Source of the DNA: UBA4781 sp963674975
GTDB lineage: Bacteria > Chloroflexota > Anaerolineae > Anaerolineales > Anaerolineaceae
Assembly: GCA_963674975.1 (NCBI GenBank)
Contig: OY771913.1
Span: 1,054,001 to 1,118,000, forward strand
Length of the DNA stretch: 64,000 bases
Direction: 5' to 3'
Part shown: in pieces, positions 1-8,205 of the stretch
Layout: every line of letters starts with the position of its first letter
Numbering within the stretch: the first letter of the stretch is position 1
Translations under genes and position numbers: made by a program
Notes under the pieces: generated by a model
What the model was told of the DNA's origin: nothing
What the model saw: only the letters and a program-made list of their open reading frames with translations
Database searches by the model: none

Positions 1-842
1 TGATCATACGACTCCGCTTCCATATTGATCACCACACTTTTAATATCTTCATGAGCAAGTTTTTCTGCCACCTGATACGATTCTTCAAGGGGTGCAAATG
101 CACCCTGGGCAACATTTCCAGCACCATCGGTCATCACGATCAAGATCGGTCTGACATCCGGATGGATCATTAGTTCCTTTTTAACAACGATCTCTGCCAT
201 TGCCAGTCCTGCCGAAAGAGGAGTCTTTCCTCCTACAGGAATATTTCTAAGCGCCCGCTTGGCAAGCTGGATGGAATTGGTAGGCGGCAGGATCAGAGTC
301 GCCCGGTCTTTCTGGAAAACGATCAAACCCACCTTATCTCTGCGCTGATAAGCATCTGTCAGCAGGGAAACAATGGCACCTTTGGTGGCGCTCATTCTCT
401 CAGCCACCGCCATTGACCATGAGGCATCTACCAGGAACAGGATCAGGTTGGCAGCCCGCCTCACGCGTACTTTTTTCATGAAATCATCAGAATGAACGTG
501 CAGAGCCAGACCATCGTTCTCTTTCGAGCGTTCCGCCTGATAAGGTGCAGCCGCGCGCAGGGTAGCATCAAAAGCTACATCACTAAAATCGCCGTTGGCA
601 GGGCGTGCCTGAATATAGCGACCGCGTTTTCTGGTAGTCTGTGTGCGAGATCGTCTTCCGCCATAGCGGCGGACAATTTTATCCAGCGGGGTATCCAATC
701 TTCGGGGAGTAAAAGATTCCCCGATACGGATACGCTGTCCCCCTTCCCACCAATTTGCATTATATTGATCGAAGGCTTTTTGGGGAGGAACCGGCATTTC
801 GCTGTTTTCGGTTGTGGGTTCCGTTAACTCCTCCCCATTCAT
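1..842 (-). CDS. VWA-domain protein, BchD/ChlD-like, partial (3' end outside window)
   Basis: Reading the minus strand from an ATG at 842 gives an open frame that leaves the window at position 1, so the C-terminus is missing. The N-terminal ~115 residues are Pro- then Arg-rich and poorly ordered, as in the linker of chelatase D subunits. A von Willebrand A domain follows, with a MIDAS motif VDASWSM (D139, S141, S143) and the later strand LIVMTDG. The start overlaps the stop of the upstream AAA+ gene (ATGA, 839-842), so the two are translationally coupled. By family knowledge such AAA+/VWA pairs insert metal into tetrapyrroles (Mg- or cobaltochelatase) or act as MoxR-like chaperones. No chelatase H/CobN subunit is visible, so the metal and substrate are unknown. 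Confidence 0.85.
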   Translation of the reverse strand, partial: MNGEELTEPTTENSEMPVPPQKAFDQYNANWWEGGQRIRIGESFTPRRLDTPLDKIVRRYGGRRSRTQTTRKRGRYIQARPANGDFSDVAFDATLRAAAPYQAERSKENDGLALHVHSDDFMKKVRVRRAANLILFLVDASWSMAVAERMSATKGAIVSLLTDAYQRRDKVGLIVFQKDRATLILPPTNSIQLAKRALRNIPVGGKTPLSAGLAMAEIVVKKELMIHPDVRPILIVMTDGAGNVAQGAFAPLEESYQVAEKLAHEDIKSVVINMEAESYD

Positions 843-1942
843 ACTTTTTTTTGGGGGGATTCCTGTTTTTCCTTTGGAATATCCGGATCTTCTTCGTCCT
901 CAACCGACTCTTTATAGCCGACCAATTTTTCGATTTTTTCATGCAGTTCATCCGCATCCATTTCGCTCATCTGCATCGGTCCACCGCGCATACGGTGCAA
1001 AAGTGCCAGTTCGGCAACCATCCCGATATCCAGATCATTGATGCGGGTGCGACCCTCAAAGGCAGCCTGTGCTCTGGCTGCTTTCAAGATCGTCAGGTCT
1101 GCACGGTGCCCTTCGACATTCATGGCAGTAGTTAAATTAGCAATTGCGATCAAATCGCGGTTGGAATAGGTTACATCATCCACAATTTGCCGGGCAACTT
1201 CTATTTTGTGTGAGAGTTCTTTCTCTTTCTGCATCCATTCATCTCTGAATGCTTCCGCATCCGCTTCATAAGCCAGATGGCGCTGCATGATCTCAATTCT
1301 CTCACGGGACGAGTTGATCCCGTGTATCTCAACAGACAGTCCGAAGCGGTCCAGCAGCTGCGGGCGCAGTTCTCCTTCTTCAGGATTCATCGTTCCCACC
1401 AGAATAAAACGTGCGGGATGGATAAAGGAAATGCCTTCCCGCTCGACAATATTCATGCCCATGGCTGCTGAATCAAGCAATATATCCACCACATGATCAT
1501 CCAGCAAGTTCACTTCATCAATATAGAGCAAGCCGCGGTTGGCAGATGCCAGAACACCGGGTTCAAAATGCCGCTCACCTTTACGAATAGCCTCTTCAAT
1601 ATCCAGCGTTCCCACCACACGGTCTTCTGTTGCCGAAACTGGCAGATCGATAAAGGGAGTTCGAACAACTTTTACAGGGAGTTTTTCACCCTTTGCTACT
1701 CGTTCCTGGCATTCCGTGCACCAGGTATCGGGCTTATCGGGATCGCAGGAGAAGCGGCAGTCGCTGACCACACGCACCTGCGGCAGCAGCGCTGCCAGCG
1801 CGCGGGCAGCGGTCGATTTTGCTGTTCCACGTTCCCCACGGATCAAAACACCGCCAATACGCGTATCAACCGCATTCAGGATCAACGCGCGTTTCATACG
1901 TTCCTGCCCAACTATTGCTGTAAATGGATAGATCACTCTCAT
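839..1942 (-). CDS. AAA+ ATPase, BchI/ChlI-like magnesium (or cobalt) chelatase subunit I
   Basis: This 367-residue AAA+ protein starts MRVIYPFTAIVGQE and has Walker A GERGTAKS (residues 36-43), Walker B LLYIDE (138-143) and sensor region GTMNPEEGELRPQLLDRFG. A Cys cluster between the Walker motifs (CDPDKPDTWCTEC) is typical of the BchI/ChlI clade and not of generic MoxR. I chose the ATG at 1942 because GAGG lies six bases upstream; an in-frame upstream start at 1993 has no such site. It is coupled by a 4-nt overlap to the VWA gene. Its role is ATP-driven remodelling of the VWA partner in metal chelation. Nothing in the window suggests photosynthesis, so a cobaltochelatase-like or chaperone function is equally possible. 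Confidence 0.88.
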   Translation of the reverse strand: MRVIYPFTAIVGQERMKRALILNAVDTRIGGVLIRGERGTAKSTAARALAALLPQVRVVSDCRFSCDPDKPDTWCTECQERVAKGEKLPVKVVRTPFIDLPVSATEDRVVGTLDIEEAIRKGERHFEPGVLASANRGLLYIDEVNLLDDHVVDILLDSAAMGMNIVEREGISFIHPARFILVGTMNPEEGELRPQLLDRFGLSVEIHGINSSRERIEIMQRHLAYEADAEAFRDEWMQKEKELSHKIEVARQIVDDVTYSNRDLIAIANLTTAMNVEGHRADLTILKAARAQAAFEGRTRINDLDIGMVAELALLHRMRGGPMQMSEMDADELHEKIEKLVGYKESVEDEEDPDIPKEKQESPQKKV

Positions 1943-2021
1943 GGGTTTACCTCGCCGAGTAAGTTTACCATTTGAGCCATTCCTGTACAACATTTAAAGA
2001 TATGATATTTATTAAAGATAA

Positions 2022-2050
2022 AAGAACCCTGATTCTGTTTCAGGGTTCTT
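2022..2050 (-). terminator. intrinsic terminator of the lipoprotein gene
   Basis: Perfect 10-bp arms AAGAACCCTG / CAGGGTTCTT with a 9-nt loop. On the minus strand it is followed by a T-rich stretch, and it lies directly after the stop codon at 2058. Confidence 0.85.
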
Positions 2051-2057
2051 CCTCTTT

Positions 2058-2840
2058 CTACCAGTCTTCTTTCGGACACCACATGGTCACCGGGTCAGGC
2101 ATAGAGCCGTCCCAGCACAGGTCAGGCTGTGTCTTCTGGAATTGCACTTCCCCACTCCAACGTGCATTACCATTGCCGTCTACTGCTTCAATAATGTAAG
2201 TAACTCCCCACAAAGGCGGATTCACTACATAGTTGTGCAAGAGATGGGCATACCCCACATTCGGATTGGAGGCCGATTGGACCAGATCGACTTCATAAAA
2301 CGATAGATTATTATGGGTCTGCTTCACATAAACTTTTCCACCGGAACCAATTTGCGATGAAAATTCAAACACCAGAGTGCAGTACTGACCTGGAATATGC
2401 ATGATATTGATCCCATTTTCGACGTAACCTGGTCTACCGTTTGTGGGCATGCCGTAGCGACCGTAATCGATATCATCCGGTCCTGTGGAACCCAGCGGCA
2501 TACACCATCCGCTCAATCCATTCTGCATGGTTCCATCACCTGTTAGGCTGGTATCCGGTTGGCTTACGTAGACTGTGGGGGTTGTCCCTCCAGGCTCTGC
2601 TGCCGAAACAGTTGAAGCCGCCTGCGTTGATTGAGTAGCGATGGGAGTTGTGAGCGGAGTGATCGTGGCAATTGAAACGGTGGCTGTAACTACTTTTTCT
2701 ACCACCTCCGTTACTACAACAGTTTGAGGGACGAGAACTGTAGCTTCCACAACCTCCGGTTCAAACAGCGAGCAGGATGCAAGAAGGGCAAATCCGACGG
2801 TTATGGCAAATAATTTTGCTGTCTTATTTAAATTACGCAT
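2058..2840 (-). CDS. secreted lipoprotein of unknown function
   Basis: A 260-residue protein starting MRNLNKTAKLF, with a hydrophobic signal segment and lipobox LLASC (Cys23), hence lipid-anchored outside the cell membrane. The mature N-terminus is a V/T-rich linker containing VVVTEVVEKVV; I recall this kind of linker from many Chloroflexota lipoproteins. The C-terminal ~170 residues form a domain with aromatic residues and two late Cys that I do not recognise. The ATG at 2840 is preferred over 2858 because GAGGA precedes it by five bases. The gene is divergent from the Ubl operon and ends at its own terminator. Function unknown. Confidence 0.8.
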   Translation of the reverse strand: MRNLNKTAKLFAITVGFALLASCSLFEPEVVEATVLVPQTVVVTEVVEKVVTATVSIATITPLTTPIATQSTQAASTVSAAEPGGTTPTVYVSQPDTSLTGDGTMQNGLSGWCMPLGSTGPDDIDYGRYGMPTNGRPGYVENGINIMHIPGQYCTLVFEFSSQIGSGGKVYVKQTHNNLSFYEVDLVQSASNPNVGYAHLLHNYVVNPPLWGVTYIIEAVDGNGNARWSGEVQFQKTQPDLCWDGSMPDPVTMWCPKEDW

Positions 2841-2909
2841 GCATTCCTCTTCGATCAAAATAATGTTAGATTATACCGCGTGATATTTCTCTAACAATTT
2901 TTTCCAATA

Positions 2910-2938
2910 TTGACATTCTTTCTAAAAAAGTCTATACT
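2910..2938 (+). promoter_or_regulatory. sigma70-type promoter of the Ubl-conjugation operon
   Basis: TTGACA (2910-2915), a 17-bp spacer, and TATACT (2933-2938): a near-consensus promoter 45 bp ahead of the E1 start codon. Transcription would begin near 2945, inside the palindrome at 2941-2973. Confidence 0.8.
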
Positions 2939-2940
2939 AT

Positions 2941-2973
2941 GGTGCAGTGGTATGACCAACATACCACTGCACC
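2941..2973. promoter_or_regulatory. palindromic operator, likely for the GntR domain of the E1 protein
   Basis: Perfect inverted repeat with 14-bp arms, GGTGCAGTGGTATG and CATACCACTGCACC, around a 5-bp centre. It contains TGGTATGACCA, which matches the TGGT-N3-ACCA form known for FadR/PdhR-type GntR regulators. It starts 2 bp after the -10 box and ends 9 bp before the start codon, so a bound protein would block initiation. The next gene encodes a GntR-type winged helix, which suggests autoregulation (inference). A hairpin in the 5' leader of the mRNA is the alternative reading. Confidence 0.75.
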
Positions 2974-2982
2974 GAGGTGTAT

Positions 2983-4635
2983 ATGGATACTATTTCAAGA
3001 CCATCCCTTTCTGAAATTGTAGCAGGGAAAATCGCAGGAATGATCCTGGATGAAGTGTATCGCAGCGGATTTCAGCTTCCTGCTGAACGAGACCTGGTCA
3101 AGCAGTTTGGGATCAGCCGCAGTACTTTGCGGGAAGCATTGAAACTGCTGGAAGACTCCGGATTGATCGAGGTACGCCACGGCGTCGGTTCCTTTGTAGC
3201 TGAATTGACCGAAGGAAGCCTGCTGAAAGCGCATGAGATCGCAGATAGAGCTGCCGGGCAGAACTATAACGTTGAATCAGAATCTATTCCAATTGAAGAA
3301 GCTCCAGAAGGTCCTAAACGCCTTCCGGTGAATCCCGAAAAACCCTTGATCATCCCCAATCTGCAGAAAGACCGCCTGGGAACTTTTTCATTTATTTCCT
3401 GGTGGGAACGCGAAAAAGTCGAAAACGCCAAGGTCATGGTCATCGGCGCAGGAGCGCTGGGAAATGAAGTGATCAAAAACCTGGTGCTTATGGGGATCGG
3501 ATACATATTTATTGTCGACTTCGACACGATCGAAATGGCAAATCTTTCCCGTTCTGTGCTTTTCAGAGAAAGCGATAAGGGACGAAAAAAAGCCGAGGTT
3601 GCCGCCGCCCGCGCCAAAGACATCAATCCCAATGTGCATGTGCAGTATATGCACGGCGATGTAACCACGGATATTGGGCTGGGTGTTTTCAGGCGCATGG
3701 ACGTTATCATCGGCTGCCTGGATAACCGCGAGGCACGCCTGGCGGTGAACCGCTTTGCTTACTGGATGAACAAACCCTGGGTGGATGGAGCTATTCAGGA
3801 ATTTTTCGGATTGGCACGTGTCTTCGTGCCGGGCGAAGGCGCCTGCTTTGAGTGCACCCTCACCGAACAAGCCCGCCGCGACCTTTCCGTTCGCTATTCC
3901 TGCCCCCTGCTGGCACGCGAAAACGTGCTGCTCGGGAAAGTACCCACCACACCCACCATTGCCTCCATCATCGGCGCGATCCAGTCACAGGAAGCCCTGA
4001 AACTGATCCATCATAAACCGGTTGAAGCGGGAAAAGTGATCCATTTCAACGGCATGACCAATGAAATGCACAAAACTAGCTATACCCCTGTTGAAGATTG
4101 TGAAAGCCACTGGACGTACGGCAAGATCACCGAGCTGCCCTTCCGTGCGGATACAACCACACTGGATGATATGCTCAAGGTCATTCATCGGGATCTCGGT
4201 CCGCAGGCAGTGCTGGAACTTGATCAGGAATTGATCCTTTCTTTATACTGCCGCAACTGCCAGACAAAAGAAGATATTCTGCAGCCCATCTCACAGGTTG
4301 GTTTCAATCATGCCCACTGCCCCACCTGCGGCATGCTGCGTGAAACTGAAATGACGCACATCATCACCGGTGAAGAATCGTACCTGAACCGCACACTTGC
4401 CAGCTTGGGAGTCCCCAAACTGCATATCCTGAGAGCTTACAACGCCGACCAGTATGCCTTTTACGAACTCAGCGGTGACCGGGAAAATGCGCTGCATTTC
4501 AATCACTTCCAGAAACCATCCATCAAACTAAAAGATGTTCCTCTTATCAAAATTTCAGAAGAGAAAAAAGAGAAATCCGCCATTAAATTACAAAAGTCGA
4601 GAATCAAACTGGAGCCAGACGACCAGAATTCATGA
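2983..4635 (+). CDS. E1-like Ubl-activating enzyme with N-terminal GntR winged-helix domain
   Basis: A 550-residue fusion. Residues ~4-75 are a GntR winged helix (LPAERDLVKQFGISRSTLRE, then the wing RHGVGSF). After a linker, residues ~130-345 are a ThiF/MoeB/UBA3-like adenylation domain with VIGAGALGNE, the acidic strand end IVDFDTI, and GCLDNREARLAVNR. A CFEC pair (288, 291) and Cys307 in VRYSCPLL align in order with the UBA3 zinc pair and catalytic Cys. The C-terminal part has CRNC and CPTC pairs (423-449) and three IKL motifs at its end. It would adenylate the Ubl C-terminus and pass it as thioester to the E2. The ATG at 2983 is chosen because GAGG lies five bases upstream; GTG at 2977 overlaps that site. 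First gene of the operon, overlapping the next by 4 nt. The DNA-binding fusion is unusual for an E1. Confidence 0.9.
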   Translation: MDTISRPSLSEIVAGKIAGMILDEVYRSGFQLPAERDLVKQFGISRSTLREALKLLEDSGLIEVRHGVGSFVAELTEGSLLKAHEIADRAAGQNYNVESESIPIEEAPEGPKRLPVNPEKPLIIPNLQKDRLGTFSFISWWEREKVENAKVMVIGAGALGNEVIKNLVLMGIGYIFIVDFDTIEMANLSRSVLFRESDKGRKKAEVAAARAKDINPNVHVQYMHGDVTTDIGLGVFRRMDVIIGCLDNREARLAVNRFAYWMNKPWVDGAIQEFFGLARVFVPGEGACFECTLTEQARRDLSVRYSCPLLARENVLLGKVPTTPTIASIIGAIQSQEALKLIHHKPVEAGKVIHFNGMTNEMHKTSYTPVEDCESHWTYGKITELPFRADTTTLDDMLKVIHRDLGPQAVLELDQELILSLYCRNCQTKEDILQPISQVGFNHAHCPTCGMLRETEMTHIITGEESYLNRTLASLGVPKLHILRAYNADQYAFYELSGDRENALHFNHFQKPSIKLKDVPLIKISEEKKEKSAIKLQKSRIKLEPDDQNS

Positions 4636-5492
4636 GAAAACTAAATTTTCTACAGGCAGTATTGATCTTTTTGTTGATCTTGAGTGTTGGCTTTGGATCA
4701 GGTTATCTCATTCTCTATTATCTGGCACCTCAAACAGCAATCGGTCAGCTTGGAACGCGTGTATTGATCCTGGTTGTTGTTGGGATCGGAACCGGATTGG
4801 TCTGCCGGCTGGCGGTTCCAAAGAGATTATGGTTCTTAAAAAGTTTCTTTGGTGTATCGGGAAGCCTTTTAAGCATTGCCATTCTTGACTGGTTTTTTCC
4901 GGGTTCTTTTGTCCTGCTCGAAAAACAGTCTTTTCCCGCAGTAGATTGGTCAGCCGCGGAATATACCCAGATCGCATGTTTACTGGTGATTGCCCTTTTG
5001 ATCGCTCTGCTGGGGAAGAAACGCACTGCAGTTCCTCAACCAGAGGTCCAGAGGGTAGAGCCGAAAAAAGCCGTACAAAAAGCTGCTCCTTCGCGCAGCG
5101 CTTCAAAATTATCCGTCAAGAGTAAAACCAAACTACCCGCCGTCAAATTAAATACAACTGCGAAGAAAACAACCGCCAAAAAAAACAGCAGCAAAAAAAC
5201 AGTCAGCAAACCAACCGTCAAAAAAACGACAACAGCTGTCAAAGTGAAAGCTGCGAAGAAATCAACGACAACGAGAAAGAAAACGACCGCAGCCAAAACA
5301 AAGAAACGCAGCAAGAACAATAATGTCACACTGACCGGAACTGAAGAACACCGCTGCCCTTATTGTCTGGAGATCGTTAATAAAAATGACCCGCGCGGCG
5401 TAGTGGTTTGCCCTGATTGCGGCACATGGCACCACAAAGACTGCTGGGATATCACCGGCTCATGCCAGGTGGCACATAAACATAAACTTTAA
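4632..5492 (+). CDS. membrane protein with C-terminal RING-like zinc domain (E3 ligase candidate)
   Basis: A 286-residue protein with three parts. Residues 1-~125 hold about four hydrophobic helices. Residues ~130-235 are an extremely Lys/Thr/Ala-rich, histone-tail-like linker. Residues 240-286 are a compact metal-binding domain with C242, C245, C260, C263, H267/H268, C271, C278 and H282/H284. The CxxC-x14-CxxC-x3-HHxxC spacing fits RING-like treble clefs described in prokaryotes. With E1, E2, Ubl and a JAMM enzyme around it, an E3 that brings charged E2 to the membrane is the obvious inference. The Lys-rich linker could instead be a modification target. The start codon overlaps the E1 stop (ATGA). 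Identification rests on the Cys/His pattern only, without structural proof. Confidence 0.75.
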   Translation: MRKLNFLQAVLIFLLILSVGFGSGYLILYYLAPQTAIGQLGTRVLILVVVGIGTGLVCRLAVPKRLWFLKSFFGVSGSLLSIAILDWFFPGSFVLLEKQSFPAVDWSAAEYTQIACLLVIALLIALLGKKRTAVPQPEVQRVEPKKAVQKAAPSRSASKLSVKSKTKLPAVKLNTTAKKTTAKKNSSKKTVSKPTVKKTTTAVKVKAAKKSTTTRKKTTAAKTKKRSKNNNVTLTGTEEHRCPYCLEIVNKNDPRGVVVCPDCGTWHHKDCWDITGSCQVAHKHKL

Positions 5493-5513
5493 AACTCACC
5501 GCAGGAGGTGGAT

Positions 5514-6365
5514 ATGGCAGATATATCAGTAACACTGGTGCTTCCCAGTGGAGGCGCAAGAAGAGCAGAAATGCCGGATGATGTTCCTATCGGTGACCTG
5601 CTGACCGAACTGACCTCTATGCTCGGGCTGCCCACCGTGGGACCCGACGGCAGACCTCTGGGCTACCGCATCGACAGCAAAGCATTGGGGAGAGAACTGC
5701 GGGAAACGGAAACCCTTAAGCAGGCTCAGATCCCGAGCGATGACCGGTTGATGATCACGACAGATATTACCGCAGGGGCGGTTTCCGTTTCATCAAGCCC
5801 GCGCATGCGCCGCTTGAGAAAAGATTTCGAACTTATCCAGGAGATCAACGCGCGCAGTGATCTGATAAAAGTGGAAGCTGAAAAGACGGTCGGAAATCTT
5901 CCCCCTGAAAAATATATTGTTACCTTCAACTGTAAAGGAATTATTGGAACAGATCGAAAAGGAAATCCGAAATTCGGAAATAAGCATGAAGTAGAGATCT
6001 ACCTTCATAATCAGTACCCGCAGCGCTGGCCCGGTATGAAATGGCTGACACCCATCTGGCATCCCAACATCAACCATGCCAACGGCAGTGTGTGCATCGA
6101 CGCAGCCTGGTGGACCGCCAGCCGCTCGCTCGACCGGCTGGTCATCATGCTGGGAGAAATGGTGCAGTATAAGAACTACCATGATGATCCCAAAAAGCCT
6201 CCCTTCCCCTGGGATATGGAGGCAGCGCGCTGGTGTCAGAAGTATCGGAAAGGTCATCCGGAGGCTTTTCCGGTAGATCAGCGGGAACTGCTTCGTCCAG
6301 AACGTATCAAGATCGGGAAGAAAGCAGAAACCGTAAAGAAAAAGCCGAGAATCAAGTTGAAATAA
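5514..6365 (+). CDS. Ubl-E2 fusion: ubiquitin-like domain joined to a UBC-fold conjugating enzyme
   Basis: A 283-residue protein. Residues 1-88 are a Ubl domain nearly identical in layout to the free Ubl downstream and end in TAG (86-88). After a short Ser-rich linker, residues ~97-250 form a UBC fold with the classic sequence IWHPNINHANGSVCID: H183-P184-N185 and catalytic Cys194, followed by the helix carrying LDRLVIML. The basic tail has RIKIG and ends RIKLK. It would accept the Ubl from the E1 on Cys194. Cleavage after Gly88 by the JAMM enzyme could release a second Ubl, or the Ubl may stay attached as a cofactor domain. ATG 5514 has AGGAGG five bases upstream; GTG 5508 overlaps it. The gene lies 21 nt after the RING-like gene. 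Confidence 0.92.
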   Translation: MADISVTLVLPSGGARRAEMPDDVPIGDLLTELTSMLGLPTVGPDGRPLGYRIDSKALGRELRETETLKQAQIPSDDRLMITTDITAGAVSVSSSPRMRRLRKDFELIQEINARSDLIKVEAEKTVGNLPPEKYIVTFNCKGIIGTDRKGNPKFGNKHEVEIYLHNQYPQRWPGMKWLTPIWHPNINHANGSVCIDAAWWTASRSLDRLVIMLGEMVQYKNYHDDPKKPPFPWDMEAARWCQKYRKGHPEAFPVDQRELLRPERIKIGKKAETVKKKPRIKLK

Positions 6366-6380
6366 GAAAAGGAGAGAAAA

Positions 6381-6647
6381 ATGTCAGATAAGAATGTAAC
6401 CCTCGTTTTACCTTCAGGTGGAAGCCGCAATGCAGAAGTTCCCGATGATGTTGAGATCAAGGATTTGCTGCCGGAACTGGCTACCACCCTCGAACTGCCC
6501 ACGGTTGGACCTGATGGCAGACCGGTAAGCTACCGCCTCGACAGCAAAGCGCTGGGGCGTGAGCTAAACGAAGATGAAACCCTTACTTCAGCCGGTGTAC
6601 CGGATGATGATCGCCTGATGATCACCGCAGATATCACTGCAGGTTGA
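6381..6647 (+). CDS. free ubiquitin-like protein (YukD-like Ubl)
   Basis: An 88-residue single-domain protein beginning MSDKNVTLVLPSGG with a beta-grasp-like pattern. By my count about 64 of 88 residues match the Ubl domain fused to the E2. It ends in DITAG, exactly where the fused copy continues, so this copy is made already mature with a C-terminal Gly. It has a single terminal Gly preceded by Ala, not the usual GG. AAGGAG lies nine bases before the ATG. Expected role: activated by the E1, transferred to the E2 and attached to targets. The family resembles YukD/EsaB, which also occurs in type VII secretion, but no secretion ATPase is present here. Confidence 0.88.
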   Translation: MSDKNVTLVLPSGGSRNAEVPDDVEIKDLLPELATTLELPTVGPDGRPVSYRLDSKALGRELNEDETLTSAGVPDDDRLMITADITAG

Positions 6648-6717
6648 GAAAAAGCCCAATTTAGCGAGTTTTTCATTGGAGAACAAATTCCGCCTTCAAC
6701 TCACACAGGAAACCGAA

Positions 6718-7347
6718 ATGGCACCACGAAATTCACGTATTCCAGTCCGACAATCTCTGGAATGGATGCCCAAACAGAGATTCGACAATCCAGCAGAGCC
6801 GCTTGTCAAGGTTTTCCTCACGCAGAATGCATACATTCGCATCTGCGCCCATGCTGGAAGCGACCTTGATAATGAAGTGGGCGGTTGGATGGCTGGTAAA
6901 TACTGCAGAGACAATGCCACCGGGGAGCAGTTTGTCGTGATCGACACGATCCTGGCAGCTCCTTACACCGAGCAGGGTGCGGCACATCTTACCTTCACAA
7001 GCAACACACAAATCGCACTTTTTGACTTTCTGGAGCGATACCATCCTGATAAAGAACTGCTCGGCTGGTATCACACGCATCCAAAAATGAGCATCTTCTT
7101 CTCAACATGGGATGAGTGGCTGCATAAGAACTTTTTCTCAAAGCCGTGGCAGGTTGCGCTGGTTGTGGAACCGTATACATCTGCAGGCGGTTTCTTCATT
7201 CGCCAGAAAAACGGTGGAATGGACACCCGGGCATATTTCGGATTTCACGAATTGATCAACAAGGAAAAGAAAAGTAAGGTCTTTTGGAAAAACCTGGAAC
7301 CGAAGAGGAATTTGGAAACCATGGAAACGGAGGTATTAGTTGTATGA
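6718..7347 (+). CDS. JAMM/JAB metalloprotease (Ubl-processing or deconjugating isopeptidase)
   Basis: A 209-residue protein with a complete JAMM signature: Glu53 in DNEVGGWMAG, GWYHTHP (His119, His121), then Ser129 and Asp132 in FFSTWDEW. These residues bind the catalytic zinc and water in the RPN11/AMSH/JAB family. In this operon it is expected to release Ubl from targets, or to cut the Ubl-E2 fusion after Gly88. ATG 6718 is preferred because AGGA lies upstream; the longer frame begins with TTG at 6676. The stop overlaps the FHA gene (ATGA). About 70 nt separate it from the Ubl gene, the largest gap in the operon. Confidence 0.9.
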   Translation: MAPRNSRIPVRQSLEWMPKQRFDNPAEPLVKVFLTQNAYIRICAHAGSDLDNEVGGWMAGKYCRDNATGEQFVVIDTILAAPYTEQGAAHLTFTSNTQIALFDFLERYHPDKELLGWYHTHPKMSIFFSTWDEWLHKNFFSKPWQVALVVEPYTSAGGFFIRQKNGGMDTRAYFGFHELINKEKKSKVFWKNLEPKRNLETMETEVLVV

Positions 7348-8201
7348 AAAGAAATTTGCGTTTTTACACGCTGGGGATCACGGGAGCGATCGGCGGACTG
7401 CTGGGATGGCAGTTAAGCAACGTGCTCGGTCTCTCTTTCACATCCAATTTTTATGTCAGTGAAGTCATCATTGGTGCATTGATCGGTGGATTGATCGGTT
7501 TATTCATCGGCGTGGGTGAAGGGCTGCTGGCACAGTCATGGGGGGTAGGCTTTAAAAAAGGAGCGGTCGCCCTGCTCCTGGGAGCCGTCGGTGGAGGCAT
7601 TGCCTTACCTCTGGCAGAGAGCGTTTTTCTCGCCATTGGCGGAGAGATCTGGAGCCGCCCCTTTGGCTGGGCGATCTTTGGTCTGCTGATCGGGTTCGCG
7701 ACCTCCATCACAGGTGGTTCGCAGCTCTGGAAAGGCGGATTGGGTGGATTCATCGGTGGATTGATCGGAGGCGCACTGCTTGAAGCAGCCAGAGCCATTC
7801 TTTCTGATCCCGCCCTTGGAAAAGCAGCCGGGCTTATGCTGCTCGGTTTTTCAACCGGCGTCTTCACCGCCCTGATCAGCTTCGCCCTTTCACGCACCTG
7901 GCTTGAAGTGACCAGTGGAAAAATTCTGGGTATGGAATTCATCCTCGATAAATTCCTGAAATCAAATGGACCATCTGCCACCATCGGCAGCAGCCCATTG
8001 AAAGCGGAAATCGCCATCCCCGATGAAGGCATCGACCCACAGCATGCCATTCTTGAAGGGCATGACACCTACTTCACCCTGAAAGACCTGAGTCTCAGCG
8101 GAACATACATCGGTGGAAAAAAGGTAGATGTGGCAAAACTGAAGAATAATCAACACATCCGCATGGGGAAGACGGAGATGATCTACCATGAAAAGAGGTA
8201 A
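7344..8201 (+). CDS. membrane protein with glycine-rich TM region and C-terminal FHA domain
   Basis: A 285-residue protein. Residues ~8-195 contain five or six hydrophobic segments rich in GG and GxxxG motifs, like glycine-zipper membrane proteins. The last ~75 residues form an FHA-like domain with ATIGSSP, a later HAILE strand, LKDLSLSGTYIGGKKV and the final IRMG strand. FHA domains bind phosphothreonine peptides, so this protein may place a phosphorylated partner at the membrane. It overlaps the JAMM gene by 4 nt, and GGAGG precedes the ATG at 7344. No kinase lies in the operon; the nearest in the window is at 34.8 kb and is probably unrelated. Confidence 0.85.
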   Translation: MKRNLRFYTLGITGAIGGLLGWQLSNVLGLSFTSNFYVSEVIIGALIGGLIGLFIGVGEGLLAQSWGVGFKKGAVALLLGAVGGGIALPLAESVFLAIGGEIWSRPFGWAIFGLLIGFATSITGGSQLWKGGLGGFIGGLIGGALLEAARAILSDPALGKAAGLMLLGFSTGVFTALISFALSRTWLEVTSGKILGMEFILDKFLKSNGPSATIGSSPLKAEIAIPDEGIDPQHAILEGHDTYFTLKDLSLSGTYIGGKKVDVAKLKNNQHIRMGKTEMIYHEKR

Positions 8202-8205
8202 TGCT

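Noticed and set aside
1..1942. Magnesium chelatase pair as evidence of photosynthesis
   Set aside because: No other bacteriochlorophyll or reaction-centre genes are present; BchI/BchD-like pairs are common in non-phototrophs.
5036..5329. Hydrophobic ORF of 97 codons on the minus strand
   Set aside because: It is the antisense of the Lys/Thr-rich linker of the RING-like protein: AAA/AAG codons read in reverse give Phe/Leu/Val. No ribosome site.
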